64,000 nt of DNA from Torymus aiolomorphi (lineage: Eukaryota > Arthropoda > Insecta > Hymenoptera > Torymidae): the NCBI GenBank assembly GCA_036365515.1, contig CM070873.1, forward strand, positions 231,073,876-231,137,875. The letters are read 5' to 3'. Below are positions 11,501-23,621 of this stretch, piece by piece. Numbering within the stretch: position 1 is the first letter of the stretch; the number at the start of each line of letters is the position of its first letter. The position numbers and the translations under genes were made by a program. The notes below the pieces were generated by a model. The model saw nothing but the letters and a program-made list of their open reading frames with translations. It had not been told where the DNA came from and searched no databases.

Positions 11501-12356
11501 CCTCTATATAAATTAACCTTTGTACTCTTAAAGTATTGTTTGGTTGAGAAAATTTACTTTTTGGTTTGCGCCAGCAGACAGAGAGAAAGAGGGAGAGGGG
11601 GGCGGGCTTCATTACTGCATCTGACGGTTTCCGCAAAACTTCGTTCGCCTCGCAAACGTTCTCTCGTGATGCAAGTTTAAACTCGGGGTCTGGCGGTCCG
11701 TTTTCAAACTAACCCCCGTGGATTGTATTGTTATATCGTGGGAGTGTAGATCTACTTTATCGCGACTAAGCCCATTCAGATTGTCATTTTCCTATTTCAA
11801 ACTGTTACGCTACCCTCATGGTTATAGAGACATACGCTTCCCAAATGAACATATTTATTTTGTGGAGTTATGGTTATTATAATAAAATGTAGAATTTATA
11901 AAATGACTTTTTCGTGGCACGTTAATGGTCGGTTTTATTATACGCATGAACAAGTTATTTTTTTGTTATTAATTATAATGTATTTTAATTAATGTTAAAG
12001 ATTCGTAAAATATTATATCTTTCGTATAATTATGATATTTGTTAAATGATGTATAGAAATTGCAACTGACACGGTATGTAATGTTTAAAATATTACATAA
12101 CTTTCAATCACAAAATAGTTTTGAAACATGATGTATAAATTAGTATACAACATTATATATTCCATATAATTTAACTATATGTTCTTCATTTTAAAGATAA
12201 TTAAATTTTATTTTAAAGTATAGTCGAGAGGTATCACTCGACTAATTTCCGTCAGTATGATGCACTCACTGATATTAATAATTTCCAAAGAGTTATTGAT
12301 TATAAAAAGTTACTTTTATTTATTGCGTATCATCCTTCTTCGTCATCCTTCACAAC
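8553..12356. other. Non-coding DNA, no gene seen
   Basis: 8.6-9.4 kb is GC-rich with short CA/CG runs near 8753. 9.4-12.3 kb is mostly AT-rich apart from 10.4-10.8 kb. All open frames are under 120 codons, overlap on both strands and lack any recognisable domain. A short frame around 9140-9230 encoding SYGVYSYSWWSGF was considered but has no known relative. Confidence 0.55.
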
Positions 12357-12912
12357 CCTGGTGGAAATTGAAATCATTTTTTGAGCAGTAAATGGCTAGT
12401 TTGATCCAAAATGGCAAAAAAATGGACTCCAGTTTTCTTCCATAAGTGTAACGATTTTTTAAACCTATTTTTCACATTTATTGGCCGCAAAGATGGTCAC
12501 AATTTTGTACTATCTATTAATTTGACATTTTAATGCTAGTTAGAATAGCTAGTCGATGAAGCCATTATAAATCTAGTAACAAGCGATTTGTTATAGCGAT
12601 GAGCAAGAGAGATAGAGTCACGTGTCAAAATAACGATTTTGGTTTATATCTTATAGAATAAAGCTGTAAATAGTAGAAAGACTACTAAATTTTGTTTATA
12701 TCCCGGTAAACTATCTCTTAAGAGTATAAGTTTTAAAATATATGATTGAATTGTTATGAAATTTTAATGTAAAGATTTTCAGGTTAGGGCCCTTATATAA
12801 AATGGGAGAAGTTGATGAAAAAAAGCGTTACATGTCTGTCTAATAACTAGCCATTTCTAATGGCCAGCTTCTGTTTTCCTTCCCATTTTTAATGGACTAA
12901 TTTCTACCAGGG
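12357..12912. mobile_element. CCCTGG-family MITE, 556 bp
   Basis: The left end reads CCCTGGTGGAAATT and the reverse complement of the right end reads CCCTGGTAGAAATT. Subterminal TGGCTAGT and CCATT motifs also occur in opposite orientation near each end. The dinucleotide AA flanks both sides. No coding capacity. A shorter relative with the same termini lies at 46728-46975. Confidence 0.6.
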
Positions 12913-13300
12913 AACGTTCCGCGTTCATATGAATTCGCTTTTAATTGATCATCGGGCAAAAGTTACATTTTTCCTGGAAATAACCGCTTGGAGCGACAGT
13001 CGTCCTACATTCGTCCCTCCTGCTTATAAAAAATATGTAGTAAATGTCCATTACGAATCGTAAAAGAGAGCGAGAGGGATAGCGTATACGCGAGCTTTTT
13101 AAAGCGACCTCGCGATGCCTCATGAATGTAAACAGCAAATATTCAGCTTAAAAGGGTTTCCTCTGAATGCCATTTCGAAATGAAAAGTGCACGTGCTGGC
13201 TCTTCGCTAAAATCCGCGACGGCTGTACACGCCGTCGATTAAAAATATAAAAGCCGTCGTCTAAACTGTCTCGAAGAAAGACGAATCCTTCACCTACTTG

Positions 13301-13302
<2 letters not shown>

Positions 13303-13358
<56 letters not shown>
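13303..13358 (+). repeat. (TC)n microsatellite, 56 bp
   Basis: An uninterrupted TC run in otherwise non-coding sequence. Confidence 0.97.
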
Positions 13359-13361
<3 letters not shown>

Positions 13362-14725
13362 CTTTTTCAGGACTGACGGCGAAAGTCAAGCGGAAAAAGA
13401 GCTTCACCTTCTTTTTTAAGATCGAGCTTTCACGGCGTTAAGGTGCACGCCGCGCGTGCATTGCGAAGGGAGAAATATAATGAAGAGCTGTTTGTGAATC
13501 CAATGTACTCGATGGTGCGCACTGACCTCGCGCTCGAAAATCGTGCCACTTTTATCTCAAATCTTTCCTAAATTGCCCGGCATTCCATGTTTTTGGAAAT
13601 TAAAAGCTGTGGCTTCAGGAGTTAAATGGGACGCTTGTTAATTTGGGAGCTTATTAAAATGTTGCTGAGTAATGTTTTAATAGAATTTTCATCTTTAAAT
13701 AAATTTTAAATATGCTGCTTGTTATCCATGTAATTGCAGTTTGATTAAAAAAGGTGTAGACTCCTTTTAAAGCTCGTAAAGCAACTGCAGCTTTAGATTG
13801 CTGTGTACGAGATAAGAAAGTTTATTTTCAATTATTTTTACAACTCAGCTTTTTGTAATTAAGGTTTCACGTTTGTTCGGGGAAAATAAATGTATTTTAT
13901 TCTTTAATCTGAGATTTTGCTAAATCTTGTATACAAGTTTAAAATGACTTTACATTTATAATTTATGAAGTTCTTTACAATACTTTAAATATTACAATTC
14001 ACAATTTTCTATATAACAATAAAACGTGCTCGAATTCCTCAAAATAAAACAAGGAGAATTCTCGTTTCTTTCACGTAACAAATTTTTCCAACGTAAAGCA
14101 TACCTTTTTCTTGTATGTTATATAAGGTAAAAAGAGGTAATCGATTTTCCCTTCCGTGACACATTTCGAGATTTAAGCGTTAAAATTCTTGAAAAGGTGT
14201 CTGATGTAAGAGCTGAAATTCTTGATTCCCTTTTAAAATGTTTTCTTTATTCGTTATTGAAATAAGAAGAAATATTAAATTAATGTCTTCTTAACAAATT
14301 TTTTAAAATTAATTAAGCAACGTTATGAAGTTATTAATTAACTTAGAAACTTCATTCGGTTAATTATTGAAGTTTAATACTATTAGTTTGAAGTTAAAAA
14401 GACATAATTTGAAATTTCCATCTATCGAATTCTTTTTGTCGCTTGAGCTGAAGTATTGAAGAAAAAATAAAAAATGTATAACACTCTTCGACAATTGACT
14501 TTTGTAGCAAGTTTCCGAGAGAGCCGACGGGTATATTTTCGTCGGGATAGTATATAGAATAGCAATTTCCAGGCATAAATGTATTTATCGGTCATAAAAA
14601 AATCTGCGTGACGAAACATACGAACGGGGGCCGACCACGAAAAATTGGGAAAGGAGACAGATAGAGAAATTGAGAGAGGGAGTGAGAGAGAGAGATATCG
14701 GACTATCCCGAGAGAATAACGAGTG

Positions 14726-14764
<39 letters not shown>

Positions 14765-16830
14765 AGGGAGAGGCGGAGAGGGAAAAACAGGACATCTGGG
14801 GCTGCGCGCCGGTGGTGGCGCTCGATTTTCTGCGCGCGCGCAGTGTATACGCTAGACCCGTGTATATGTGTGTATGAGTGTGCGCGTGTGGTGACGCACC
14901 TCACTATACGAGCTCGCGACTCTGCTGCACCGAAATATGAGCGAGGCGAAATAAAGGAATAGAGGAAGTTGAGCGTTAAAACAAAAGTGGAAATTCCAAT
15001 CAAATTTTTACGAGCCGATAAATAAAGCGGGATGAATAAATATATATTTTTTTTTTTATATCTGAAAAATAAAAAATTTATTTTACTTATTTTCAGAAGA
15101 GCGTCGTATTGGAAAACTCGTGCTTGATTTACGTGTCGCTGTGTGTCGACTATTTATATAGGATTCATCAATTAAAGATGCTTTAACTATGCAGACGAAT
15201 ATTTTTTGGTTTGATCTTTTCTTCGAATGGTATTTTTACAATGTAGAATTGCAAAATTAAATTAGATTTATAACTTACTTTTTATTTAATGCTACTGCGA
15301 ACGTTCGATATAAAACGAAACAATATTTTTGTTGAAACTGGAATACTGATATTTCAAAATTTGCATTTGTATCAGGAAAAGGTGTACAAACAATGAATAA
15401 TTTATGGGGATTGCTAATATTCGGTATGAAGACTGCAAATTTGAATTAAAAAATATCAAAGAGTCGGAAAACTCTTATTATATACTTTACGTTAATTCAG
15501 AAGTGTGGGTATACACATTGTTATTACGACCGATCGAAGTATCGAAAAATCTTATATTTTATTGTCACACAAAGAATAATCACCCTCGCAGTCTAATCTT
15601 TTCTCGCTAATAACGCCTAATCTGCTGACAATGGGGAGACTGACGTGTAACACCCGGGAAATCGCATGAGAGCAGGCTAAAGCAAATAGTATAAATCAAG
15701 GCGAGAGGCCAAAGCAAAAAAAGAAGGAACACTCGAGCCACCGAAAAGAAAGAAAGGCGAATTTCTCGCGAGACCGGTGTAAAACGGCGCAACAAACACC
15801 GAGTGCAGCGCGAAGAAGGCTAGAAAATGAGGAAATACATAAAGAAAACGCATAAAAGCGCGCGCGGGGACACGCGGAAAAACGCTTTACATAAAAAGGA
15901 ATAGGGTATAAAATGGTGTGCGGTGTAGCCGAGAGAAAGACGAGAGAATCATTGAAATAAAGATGCGCGCGCGCGCGTTGGATTTTCTCTCCCCTCCGAT
16001 TTCCCCGCGAGCAAGTCAGTGACCCTATCGGATTTTCGGGGCTAGGGGGGACTAGATCTCTAGGTCCCCGTCGCACGCCAGAGAAAGAGAGCGAAACGAA
16101 TAAAGCGAGCGAGAGAAGGCACCCCTAAGCGCGCGCACGCGACTCACACACGCCCCGCGCGCGCTCCTCTCGCCCGACTATATGCTGCTGTTGGTATTAT
16201 AGCTATATATACACATATGTGTTAGTCTCGGCCCGGGGCCGAGCCACGCATATGGCCGTTTGCGGGTGAACGGAAGCGGAGCGCCTCTCTCTCTCCCTCA
16301 TTCGTCGTCTCTTCTTCCCCATCATTGAGCGGTTACTTTTTCCCTTTATGCGCGATAATTTCATTTTCCCTCAGGTGGCTTCTCTCCCTCCCCATAGCCA
16401 ACCTTTCTTTTTACCGCGGAGTCGGGTACATTCGAGGGTCGCGTGTGTGTGTGCAGCCAACGTCTCCGAGTCATCTTCGATATTTCTGACGTTGAGCGAG
16501 AGGAGCGCGACAAGTGGTGGGGGGAGCAGAATCTCTTTCGATGAAAATTGCACCACTCGTGCTCCGTCGAGTGCGCACGAAGGAAATTGAGACCTCGCGT
16601 GGATATTATTGCGACGCCCGCGCGCGGGAAATTTTTCGGAGTCCAGGAGGGGGAAAGAGAGACGTTAATTGAAGAGAATTATAGGTGTGCACCGTGTGTT
16701 GTATGCGGACGTGGGACTATTTTTGCGCCTCGAGGTTGTAATACAGCCCATCATGATGACTTGCCATTACGTAAATGAATATATATACACCGCTCGCATA
16801 ATGCGAGGTAAGACATGATACAACACCCCT
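13359..16830. other. Non-coding DNA, no gene seen
   Basis: AT-rich at 13.6-14.6 and 14.95-15.6 kb. Around 14640-14950 it is purine-rich with (GA)n, and at 15.6-16.7 kb it is GC-rich with a CG run near 15965. The 193-codon minus frame at 14422-15003 is a serine/leucine-rich translation of the (GA)n tract and is not a gene. Confidence 0.55.
14729..14761 (+). repeat. (GA)n microsatellite, 33 bp
   Basis: An uninterrupted GA run inside a purine-rich stretch. Confidence 0.95.
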
Positions 16831-17012
16831 ACTCTCTAAAGTTGAATTAGTGAAAAAACCACTAAACATTAATGGAAATTGCTTCACCGTAGAATTTAAA
16901 ATAGTGAATTGTAGTGGATTCGTTATTTCATTAGTGAATATCCACTAATTTTACGGTGGAGCAATTTCTACTAATGTTTAGTGGTTTTTTCAGTAATTCA
17001 ACTTTAGAGAGT
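16831..17012. mobile_element. Foldback element (MITE), 182 bp
   Basis: Inverted arms of about 65 bp begin ACTCTCTAAAGTTGAATTA at the left and give the same 19 bases from the right by reverse complement. Both continue GAAAAAACCACTAAACATTA with few changes. The spacer is about 50 bp and itself contains inverted CACTA-type motifs. There is no open frame. A target duplication is not clear (TA on the left, TT on the right). Confidence 0.8.
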
Positions 17013-17439
17013 TTGTATACACGGCAGTGTGTGTGAACCTACAGCCGCGTTCGCTGGAATTTCATAAGTACGCACACGTAGCTGCCAAGTAGATATCGAT
17101 TCGATGTTTATTCGCGTGCACAATGCGCGCCTTACGTCCAATGCGATGCAGCACGTGTGCTAGCTGCACACAAGAGTGCCCCAAGTAAAAAAATTATGAA
17201 TAGTTTATACATAAATCATGCATGATTCTTTATACATGAAGTATGTATAGATTAAGTATGTAAATGAATATGTATGAATCATGTATACTCTGTATAAAAA
17301 CTATATGCATTTTGGTATTTGAATTCGAATCAAAAATTTTTTTTTATTAATTTTATAATAATATAGTATGCAACGAGCAAGATATAATATAAAGAACTAA
17401 ATAACTTTTAAGCAAAATCATGCATATCATAAGTGTATA
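17013..17439. other. Non-coding, AT-rich with ATGCAT/ATGTATA repeats
   Basis: A stretch at about 17205-17310 repeats ATGTATGAATCAT-like words on both strands, giving several overlapping hairpins. No gene seen. Confidence 0.5.
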
Positions 17440-18178
17440 TGTATATGTATATATCAGAATTATATTCATTTTACCCAAAGTAGCGTTTACGCCTTTATCA
17501 TTCAGACCTGGTCTACCAATCTCATTTTTTGTGTTCCTTTAGGTCGTTGTCCTGTTAGCGAGTATTTTTTTAACGCTTCATCCGTGAGTATCGGTTCCAT
17601 TAGAGCTCTAGCTAGTTCTGTTTGATTTTGGCATCTACTTTTCACTGTCTTAAACTTATTTACAAAAATTGTTGAGTTTTTAACCAATTCTTGCAGTTGT
17701 AAAAAATATAAATAATAATAAGCACGATTGAATAATTAAGAAGTTTATCAAATGATTTTTGTAATTATTTACTTCATCCTTTTCTACTTTATACTTGAGT
17801 GTCCACGTGCTGTCAGGTTTTGAAATATCAACTTTTGCAATATTTCGATTGGAATCACAGTCATCGAAAACACGACAAGTTTCATTTCCTTTACTTGTAG
17901 AGAGCTTTGGATCCTGAAATAAAAGGGAAATATATATAAGAGATAACACATAACCACAAAGAAATTTAGCACAACTTTTTTTTTAAATAATAAAACATCA
18001 CCTTAAAATCTTCAATATGCTCTCGAATTTCTACTTTATCTTTTTTTAGTTGAGGTAAATTTAGTTGAGGGAAAATCAGAATCAGACGAGTAAATCACAC
18101 GGGAATGTCTCTTTCGTGAAGGTTCAGTCAATTTTCTTTGCAAACTGTCTTCCCATAAATATATGTTAGTTTTTATAA
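17440..18178 (-). pseudogene. Decayed BEN-domain-like gene, three exon remnants
   Basis: Minus strand. Remnant 1 (about 18167-18002) reads LQRKLTEPSRKRHSRVIYSS then meets a stop at KKR. A shifted frame continues LPQLKKDKVEIREHIEDFK to a good donor, AAG|GTGATG at 18002/18001. Remnant 2 (17913-17773) has a clean acceptor TTTATTTCAG and reads DPKLSTSKGNETCRVFDD through WTLKYKVEKDE to GAA|GTAAAT. Remnant 3 (from 17689) reads CQNQTELARALMEPILTDE, then ALKKYSLTGQR, the L-R-L--LF--EEL---SLTG pattern of BEN domains, DNA- or protein-binding modules of chromatin regulators. The acceptor for remnant 3 leaves a phase mismatch. After QRPKGT the better match (RPGLNDKGVNA) is in another frame. Real introns argue against a retrocopy. 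I call it a pseudogene; assembly indels could instead explain the breaks. The family call rests on one motif. Confidence 0.55.
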
Positions 18179-21100
18179 AATATCTCCAGTGCGGATGTAT
18201 TCTGAATACCTATATACGTATGCGTACGTATACATAGCTTTATGGAGCGGTTGTACGCGCGCGCGCGCGTGTAATGCGAGGTATAGCAGTATACGCGCAC
18301 CATACGGAAGCGGGAAATGACGACAAAGGCTATCCTCATTGTCGAAACAAATATAAAGGACGACTTTTCCGCGGCAAACGCTTAGCTCTCTTGCGTCATT
18401 AATTTTGCTTTTTATTTTTTCTCTTTGCCCTTTCTGCGTCTTTGATAAGCATTGATGGAGAGTCGGAGAGAAAGAGACACTACTGTTGTGACTGCCGGAA
18501 TTTTCCCGGGAAATATAATGGCGACGGGAGAGAGATTTGACGAATTCAAAGGGAAGTTGGACCGCCCATTGTGTGCGCCCTTTCAGAATTGACGTGTAAT
18601 TTATGATACAGTGCGGCGCCGATTGTCACGAGGTTGACAACGAGAATTTTTCTTATTCTATCGAACGGAGTGTATATGTGTGTGAATTTCGATAGTTGGC
18701 TCGATGCGTCGATTGACGAAAATTGGAAAATTGATGATGATAGCTTTTAATGTTTTTTTGACAATTATTTTTTTCGTACCATTGTTCTGCACGGCGTTTC
18801 AACATTAAAAGGTTGATTCGATGTAAATGAAAAAATGTTTTTGTCGAAAATATCTCTAGCTGAAATTAAAAAATAATGGGTGACTGTGAATTTGCGAAAC
18901 CGTTGTGAATATAAACTGAACAAAATAATGCATCATATTTTTCATTAACGTAATGCATCTAAATGTAAATATAAAATATTTGAGAAGCTCCCATCGAGAA
19001 CGAGTTTTGAATAATAATAAAACCGTGGTTTGTAGATCATAAGAAAATTCATAATCGAGATTACCATTAGAAAGAAAAATCAGGAAGACAAATCGATGCA
19101 TTGATTTGAAGCACAAGCAGCTTGTTGGGAAATAATCAAATATTTTATCTCTATATATACGAATAAAGCGGACACGGGGTTCCATAGAAACCCGCACGTA
19201 TACCTTTTAACCGATTTCTACCCGCGAGAATTTCAAGGAGCATTTTAAAATCCACTGAATAAACGTATATAATTTTACGTTTCCCAGTTGATGTTTGTTG
19301 AATTACTGTAAATTGTTTCTACTGTAGTTTTTTTCTCATGAAATATTAAAATAAGTTTCAAAATAGTTTGTCTGTGACACAATACTTTAATCCTGGCGGG
19401 GTAATCTGCAAATTCTTAACTTTAATGGTTAAGGCAAGGAAGTTTTGTACATGACATATACCAGAAGTACGCAAGAAAGTTCGTCGGCAGTCTTAAAATC
19501 TTTTGAAGTGAAACGTTTGCTGAATGACCGCGCAGTTTTTACTTTTGAAAAAGCAAAATGCTTCGCTTTAAAAGTTAAAGACCTCAACTCTTCCATTTAC
19601 TGATGTATATATAATACCGTCACCAGTAATACTTCACCTACTTCAATTCAATAGAAAAATGTAGTGGAATTTCCTCTCTTAAAAAGGGCGACGTACGAAT
19701 CTAACCCTATATTTATACTTCTCGCATTCACGTAACATCCAAGATATTAATGATTGATTAAAATTTTCACCCCCCCCCCCTTATTAAAACATCGTTCCGT
19801 GCAGCCTTGGCGCACCGGCTCGCGCCGCATTTGTTTGCTCCGCATAAGCACAGACAATAGCGCCGCTTCAGCGCACGGCCGCTAGCTCGCAAGAAAACAA
19901 TAATTTCCTCGGCGGTGGCGGCGGTGTTGGCATTATATGCAAAACGCCCGGGCGTTCTTATGCACGTAACTCACGACTCGGCGAGAGAGAGAGAGAGCGG
20001 CAGTCGATTATTTCGGTCTTACACGGGATAAGCGCTTTACGTGTGCCGCAATCTCCATTACGAGTAATCATCCCATCATAATAATATGCCCTCCCCCCCG
20101 CCTTCCACCGCGCCAGTACCTTCAACCCTATTACGAGAGTTACGAGGCGAATTAACGTGCGAGTGTACTTTGATAAAAGCGAGAATGATCAACAACCCTC
20201 CCGTCGACTTCGTGCCGCGCTGCGGTGCGTGTGGGTTCAATTTACTTATTCGGCCCCCGCGTGCATCTTTGCGAGATTTGAATCGCGCCGAGCTAGAAGT
20301 ATTATAATGCAGCTATATACGGTTACAATATTAGGTATATGTATAGTGGTAAATTGTTATGAGTAAGGTTTATCGTGGCGATTGCTATATTATACCGGCA
20401 TTTGCCGTATATTTACAGTTTTAGTTGAAGTGTATGGATCGAAAATACGCAGTGATGTAAGAAACTTTGTTAAAAACAATGTTTACTATAATTATATAGT
20501 GGTGGGCGTTAAGCGTTGGATAACATTTGTTTGAATTTTCGGAGAGTAAAGTTGATGATCAATTTAGTATGCCTAACATTTTCATCATAAGTTTTGATAT
20601 TATTGAATGTTCTAGTTTAGTTTGGTATAATATATCTGCCAACTGAATTAAATTTACTTGAAGGAGCGTTTGGGGAGTCATATTCAACAATCTCAAATTG
20701 CATTGCAACGTTTAATTAGAAAACAGTGTAACTTACACCGTATTTGATGATAAACACAATATATTAATTGAATCAAATTTTGAGAATATTTTCGAAATGT
20801 AAGAGCGTGCTAATAGAAAGTTTATTCTTTCACTCACGTTATTTCTTATCTGCATTTCGGAATACTTAAAAGATTATTTAATCACAGTACTTAAAATAAA
20901 ATGCCTTTGATTAAAGTAATCGTAGTTTAACATATATACCGAAGAAAATATTGTTATACAAACAATATCATTAATACGTACGTCACGTGATAAAATGACC
21001 ACTCGTTCGCAATAAATGTTGAAATAAGTTAGGTATTATTCTACCAAGTGATAATAAATAAAATAATAATATTAATGGTTTTCTGATACAAGCGTGTAAT

Positions 21101-22059
21101 CCGCTTAAAGAACTAATTACAGCCCGATAAAAGCTTATGAAAAGAATACATTTTTTCTTGAAATATCCTTTTAAAACATTTAAAAGTGTAATTACAAATT
21201 GTTTACTGAACTCGAAAGAGAACAGCAATGACTTTTTTTTTCAAAATTCTTTTTCCAACTGTACGCTAAAGTAGAAAAAGCACGCTTTTTGAATAGAAAA
21301 AGAGCATTTTGCAAAATGTTAAAGCTCTCTTTTGTCGCCCGGTCTTTAATTAACATTTCCCCCGACCCCGCCACGCTTCCTGCAACCAATTCAATAGTTC
21401 TTTTCGAATTCCGCATTTTTTCCGAAACCATCGCGCATGAATATGCAATCCGCGCACGCGCGCGCACGCGCTCGCGTCGAACTCCCCCGCCTTTCTATGA
21501 AAGTAAGTAATAACCTTTGAAGTCGCGCAGGCTGCTGCTACTGCGGGTCTGCGCGCCTCAAAAATTCAATCGACCAAAATTCCCAGCTGACTCAGCCGCA
21601 CGACCGCGCTTTCTCTCTCTTTCGTAATATCGAAATTCTGAGCTTTACGCCCTCGCCCACCCCCACACGTAGATATATATTAAAGGTGAACATTTGACGC
21701 GTAGAGCAGCGCCGTGCTTGCGCGAAATTAAACACCATCCCGCGTGTGTATATATGCATACATATATATATTGGCCCTTCGCAAACGAACGGCTGGGCAC
21801 AAAGAATTATTATCCCTCGTTCCCTGGGGATACCCTTAACAATGCGACACGCGCGTGAACTTCCGAACTCCCTTGAATTGCCAAGCTCACCTAGTATACA
21901 TAGTAGTATAGGTACACGCGCTGGCGCATGCATAAGTATGGAAAAGTACGCAGCCTTATGCATATAGGTATAAATACACGTTTCACGTCTGCGTGTACAC
22001 AAGGGCGCGCGAAATTTCACCCACGAGTTCTACGCACTCCGAGCGAATTAACGAAGCTG

Positions 22060-22061
<2 letters not shown>
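18179..22061. other. Non-coding DNA, no gene seen
   Basis: Holds a (CG)7 run at 18256-18269, a C11 run at 19770-19780, and AT-rich sequence at 18.7-19.75 and 20.3-21.3 kb. GC-rich patches lie at 19.8-20.3 and 21.4-22.05 kb. The 73-codon frame at 20086-20307 has a CGAC motif but no zinc-finger spacing. Confidence 0.55.

Positions 22062-22095
<34 letters not shown>
22062..22095 (+). repeat. (TC)n microsatellite followed by (AT)n
   Basis: A TC run of 34 bp runs directly into a 12-bp AT run (22096-22107) at the left edge of the GC-rich block. Confidence 0.95.
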
Positions 22096-22108
<13 letters not shown>

Positions 22109-22109
22109 G

Positions 22110-23397
22110 CAACCTGCTCTGATGCATTGGCGGCTGCTGCTGGAGAGAGCGAGAGCAAGAGACGGGCGGGGGAGAGGAAGGAAGGAAGGGGGTGGGTTTT
22201 CCGGCGGCGCACGGTGTAGCGTCGCCGGCTGCCGCCGCGCGAGGAGTCGAGGGTTGTCGACGACGACGACGACGACGCGAAAGAGGAACGAGGAGGGCTC
22301 TAAGCGAACCCGGGGAGAGAACGAGCGAGAGAGAGCGAGCGCGCGCTTCCGCTATACGGCACTACACCCGTGGCGGCGACGGAGAGGAGGGGCGGGGGGT
22401 GGCACTGCGCCGAGGGGGTGAAAGAGCGCGAGAGGGTGCCCCCGTATATATATACACACAGTGGTGGTGGGGGCCAGAGCGAACGAATGAGGCGCCGCCG
22501 AGGTGGGGGAGCGCGTACGCCGAACGGAACGGCCGCCTACACCGACATACACACATCTGCTGGTGTGTACGCGTATATATATACATACACATACGAGCGA
22601 GCGAGAGAGTTCATCCAACGATCCGGGAGGCTCGTTAAGGTAGTGGTCCGCGCCCCGCGTACGCGCACGAGAGTGGGAGCGAGAGAGTGAGAGCGGGGCA
22701 AAAAGGGGGGATAGCGCTAGAGAGAGCGCGCGCGGCGCGGTGTGTCTATCGACCGAGCGTGTACGCGCGCGCCAGAGGTGGAGGACCTGCCGCCCCGCGC
22801 GCACCATCCACGGCGTAGATATATATAATACGCGAGCAGCGCGCAGCAGCTCTCTACTCTCTCTCGCTCGCTCTTGCACACGTCCGTCCGTCTGCCGCGA
22901 GCGCGCATATACACACTCGCCCGCGAGAGTATAATATACGTGTGAGCAGCAGCCTGTGAGAGAGTAGTGGGTGGTAGAAGTAGTAGTGGTGGTGCTGCTG
23001 CTGCTGCTGCCGAGGGAGAGGATATATTTTTCGAACCTCCCTCGCTCGCGCTCGCACTAGAGGGTGGTACGTCGTCTTCGCGGGGGGCCACCAGCCGAGG
23101 ACGACGGCGCGCATGACGAGAGGAGGCTCTGTGTATTATACAGAAGAGCGAGCTTGAATCTATCGCTGACGAGGTAGGCTACTGGATGGGGACGCCGCCG
23201 ACGCCACTGTCGAGGACGACGACGACGGTCTTTGGCCTGACGTTGGCTACAACGGCGGCGACGTTCGCGACGACGACGTCGTTGTCGTGTCGTTGCTCCG
23301 TCGACGACGCTGCGGCGTGCCTGCTATTGTTGTTCGGTGACACGAGGATTGTGCTCTAGTGCGCGCAAGCTTATATATACACGCCGAGACAAGTATC
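22110..23397 (+). promoter_or_regulatory. GC-rich, CpG-rich block upstream of a candidate start site
   Basis: About 1.3 kb of strongly CpG-rich sequence. The plus strand is purine-rich at 22130-22480. A (CGA)n run lies at 22258-22277, with repeated GAGCGAGA and CGCGCG words throughout. A 57-codon frame starting at the ATG near 23185 is made of Thr/Ala repeats and probably has no coding role. The block leads into the TATA/initiator pair at 23372-23400. Its regulatory role is inferred from composition and position only. Confidence 0.35.
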
Positions 23398-23400
23398 AGT
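23372..23400 (+). promoter_or_regulatory. Candidate TATA box and initiator
   Basis: TATATATA starts at 23372 and the arthropod initiator TCAGT lies at 23396-23400. Taking the A at 23398 as +1 puts the TATA start at -26, close to the normal spacing. TATA words are common in this genome, so the match could be chance. Confidence 0.35.
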
Positions 23401-23621
23401 GGACGAGAGTGTGAATAATAATTGTAATAATTATCACTGAGAGGGAATCTGTTTTTACGTTCTTTCGGCGTTCTGTTGAGTTTTACAAGTGTGCGGAAGC
23501 TGTGAGCAAAGGGAAAGAGAAAGAGAGAGACACACAGTCGAGACTCGTGCAGACGAAAAAAAAACGGAGCAGTGGAAGAAGAAGGAGTGGAGCAGTCAGC
23601 CGCCCGTCCAAAGGATCAGAG
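23398..23621 (+). other. Candidate non-coding first exon with a splice donor
   Basis: From the predicted start site to a donor CAGAG|GTACAT at 23621/23622. The 224-nt stretch has no ATG, as expected of a 5' UTR exon. It is purine-rich at the end (AAGAGAAAGAGAGAG and GGAGCAGTGGAAGAAG). No matching downstream coding exon is visible in the remaining 40 kb, so this is either the first exon of a gene with a very long first intron, a long non-coding RNA, or a false call. Confidence 0.3.

Noticed and set aside
14422..15003. 193-codon minus frame
   Set aside because: Serine/leucine run from the (GA)n tract; no domain and no splice support.
17205..17460. Possible transposon ends near the ATGTATGAATCAT repeats
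   Set aside because: Candidate end pairs match poorly and give no target duplication.
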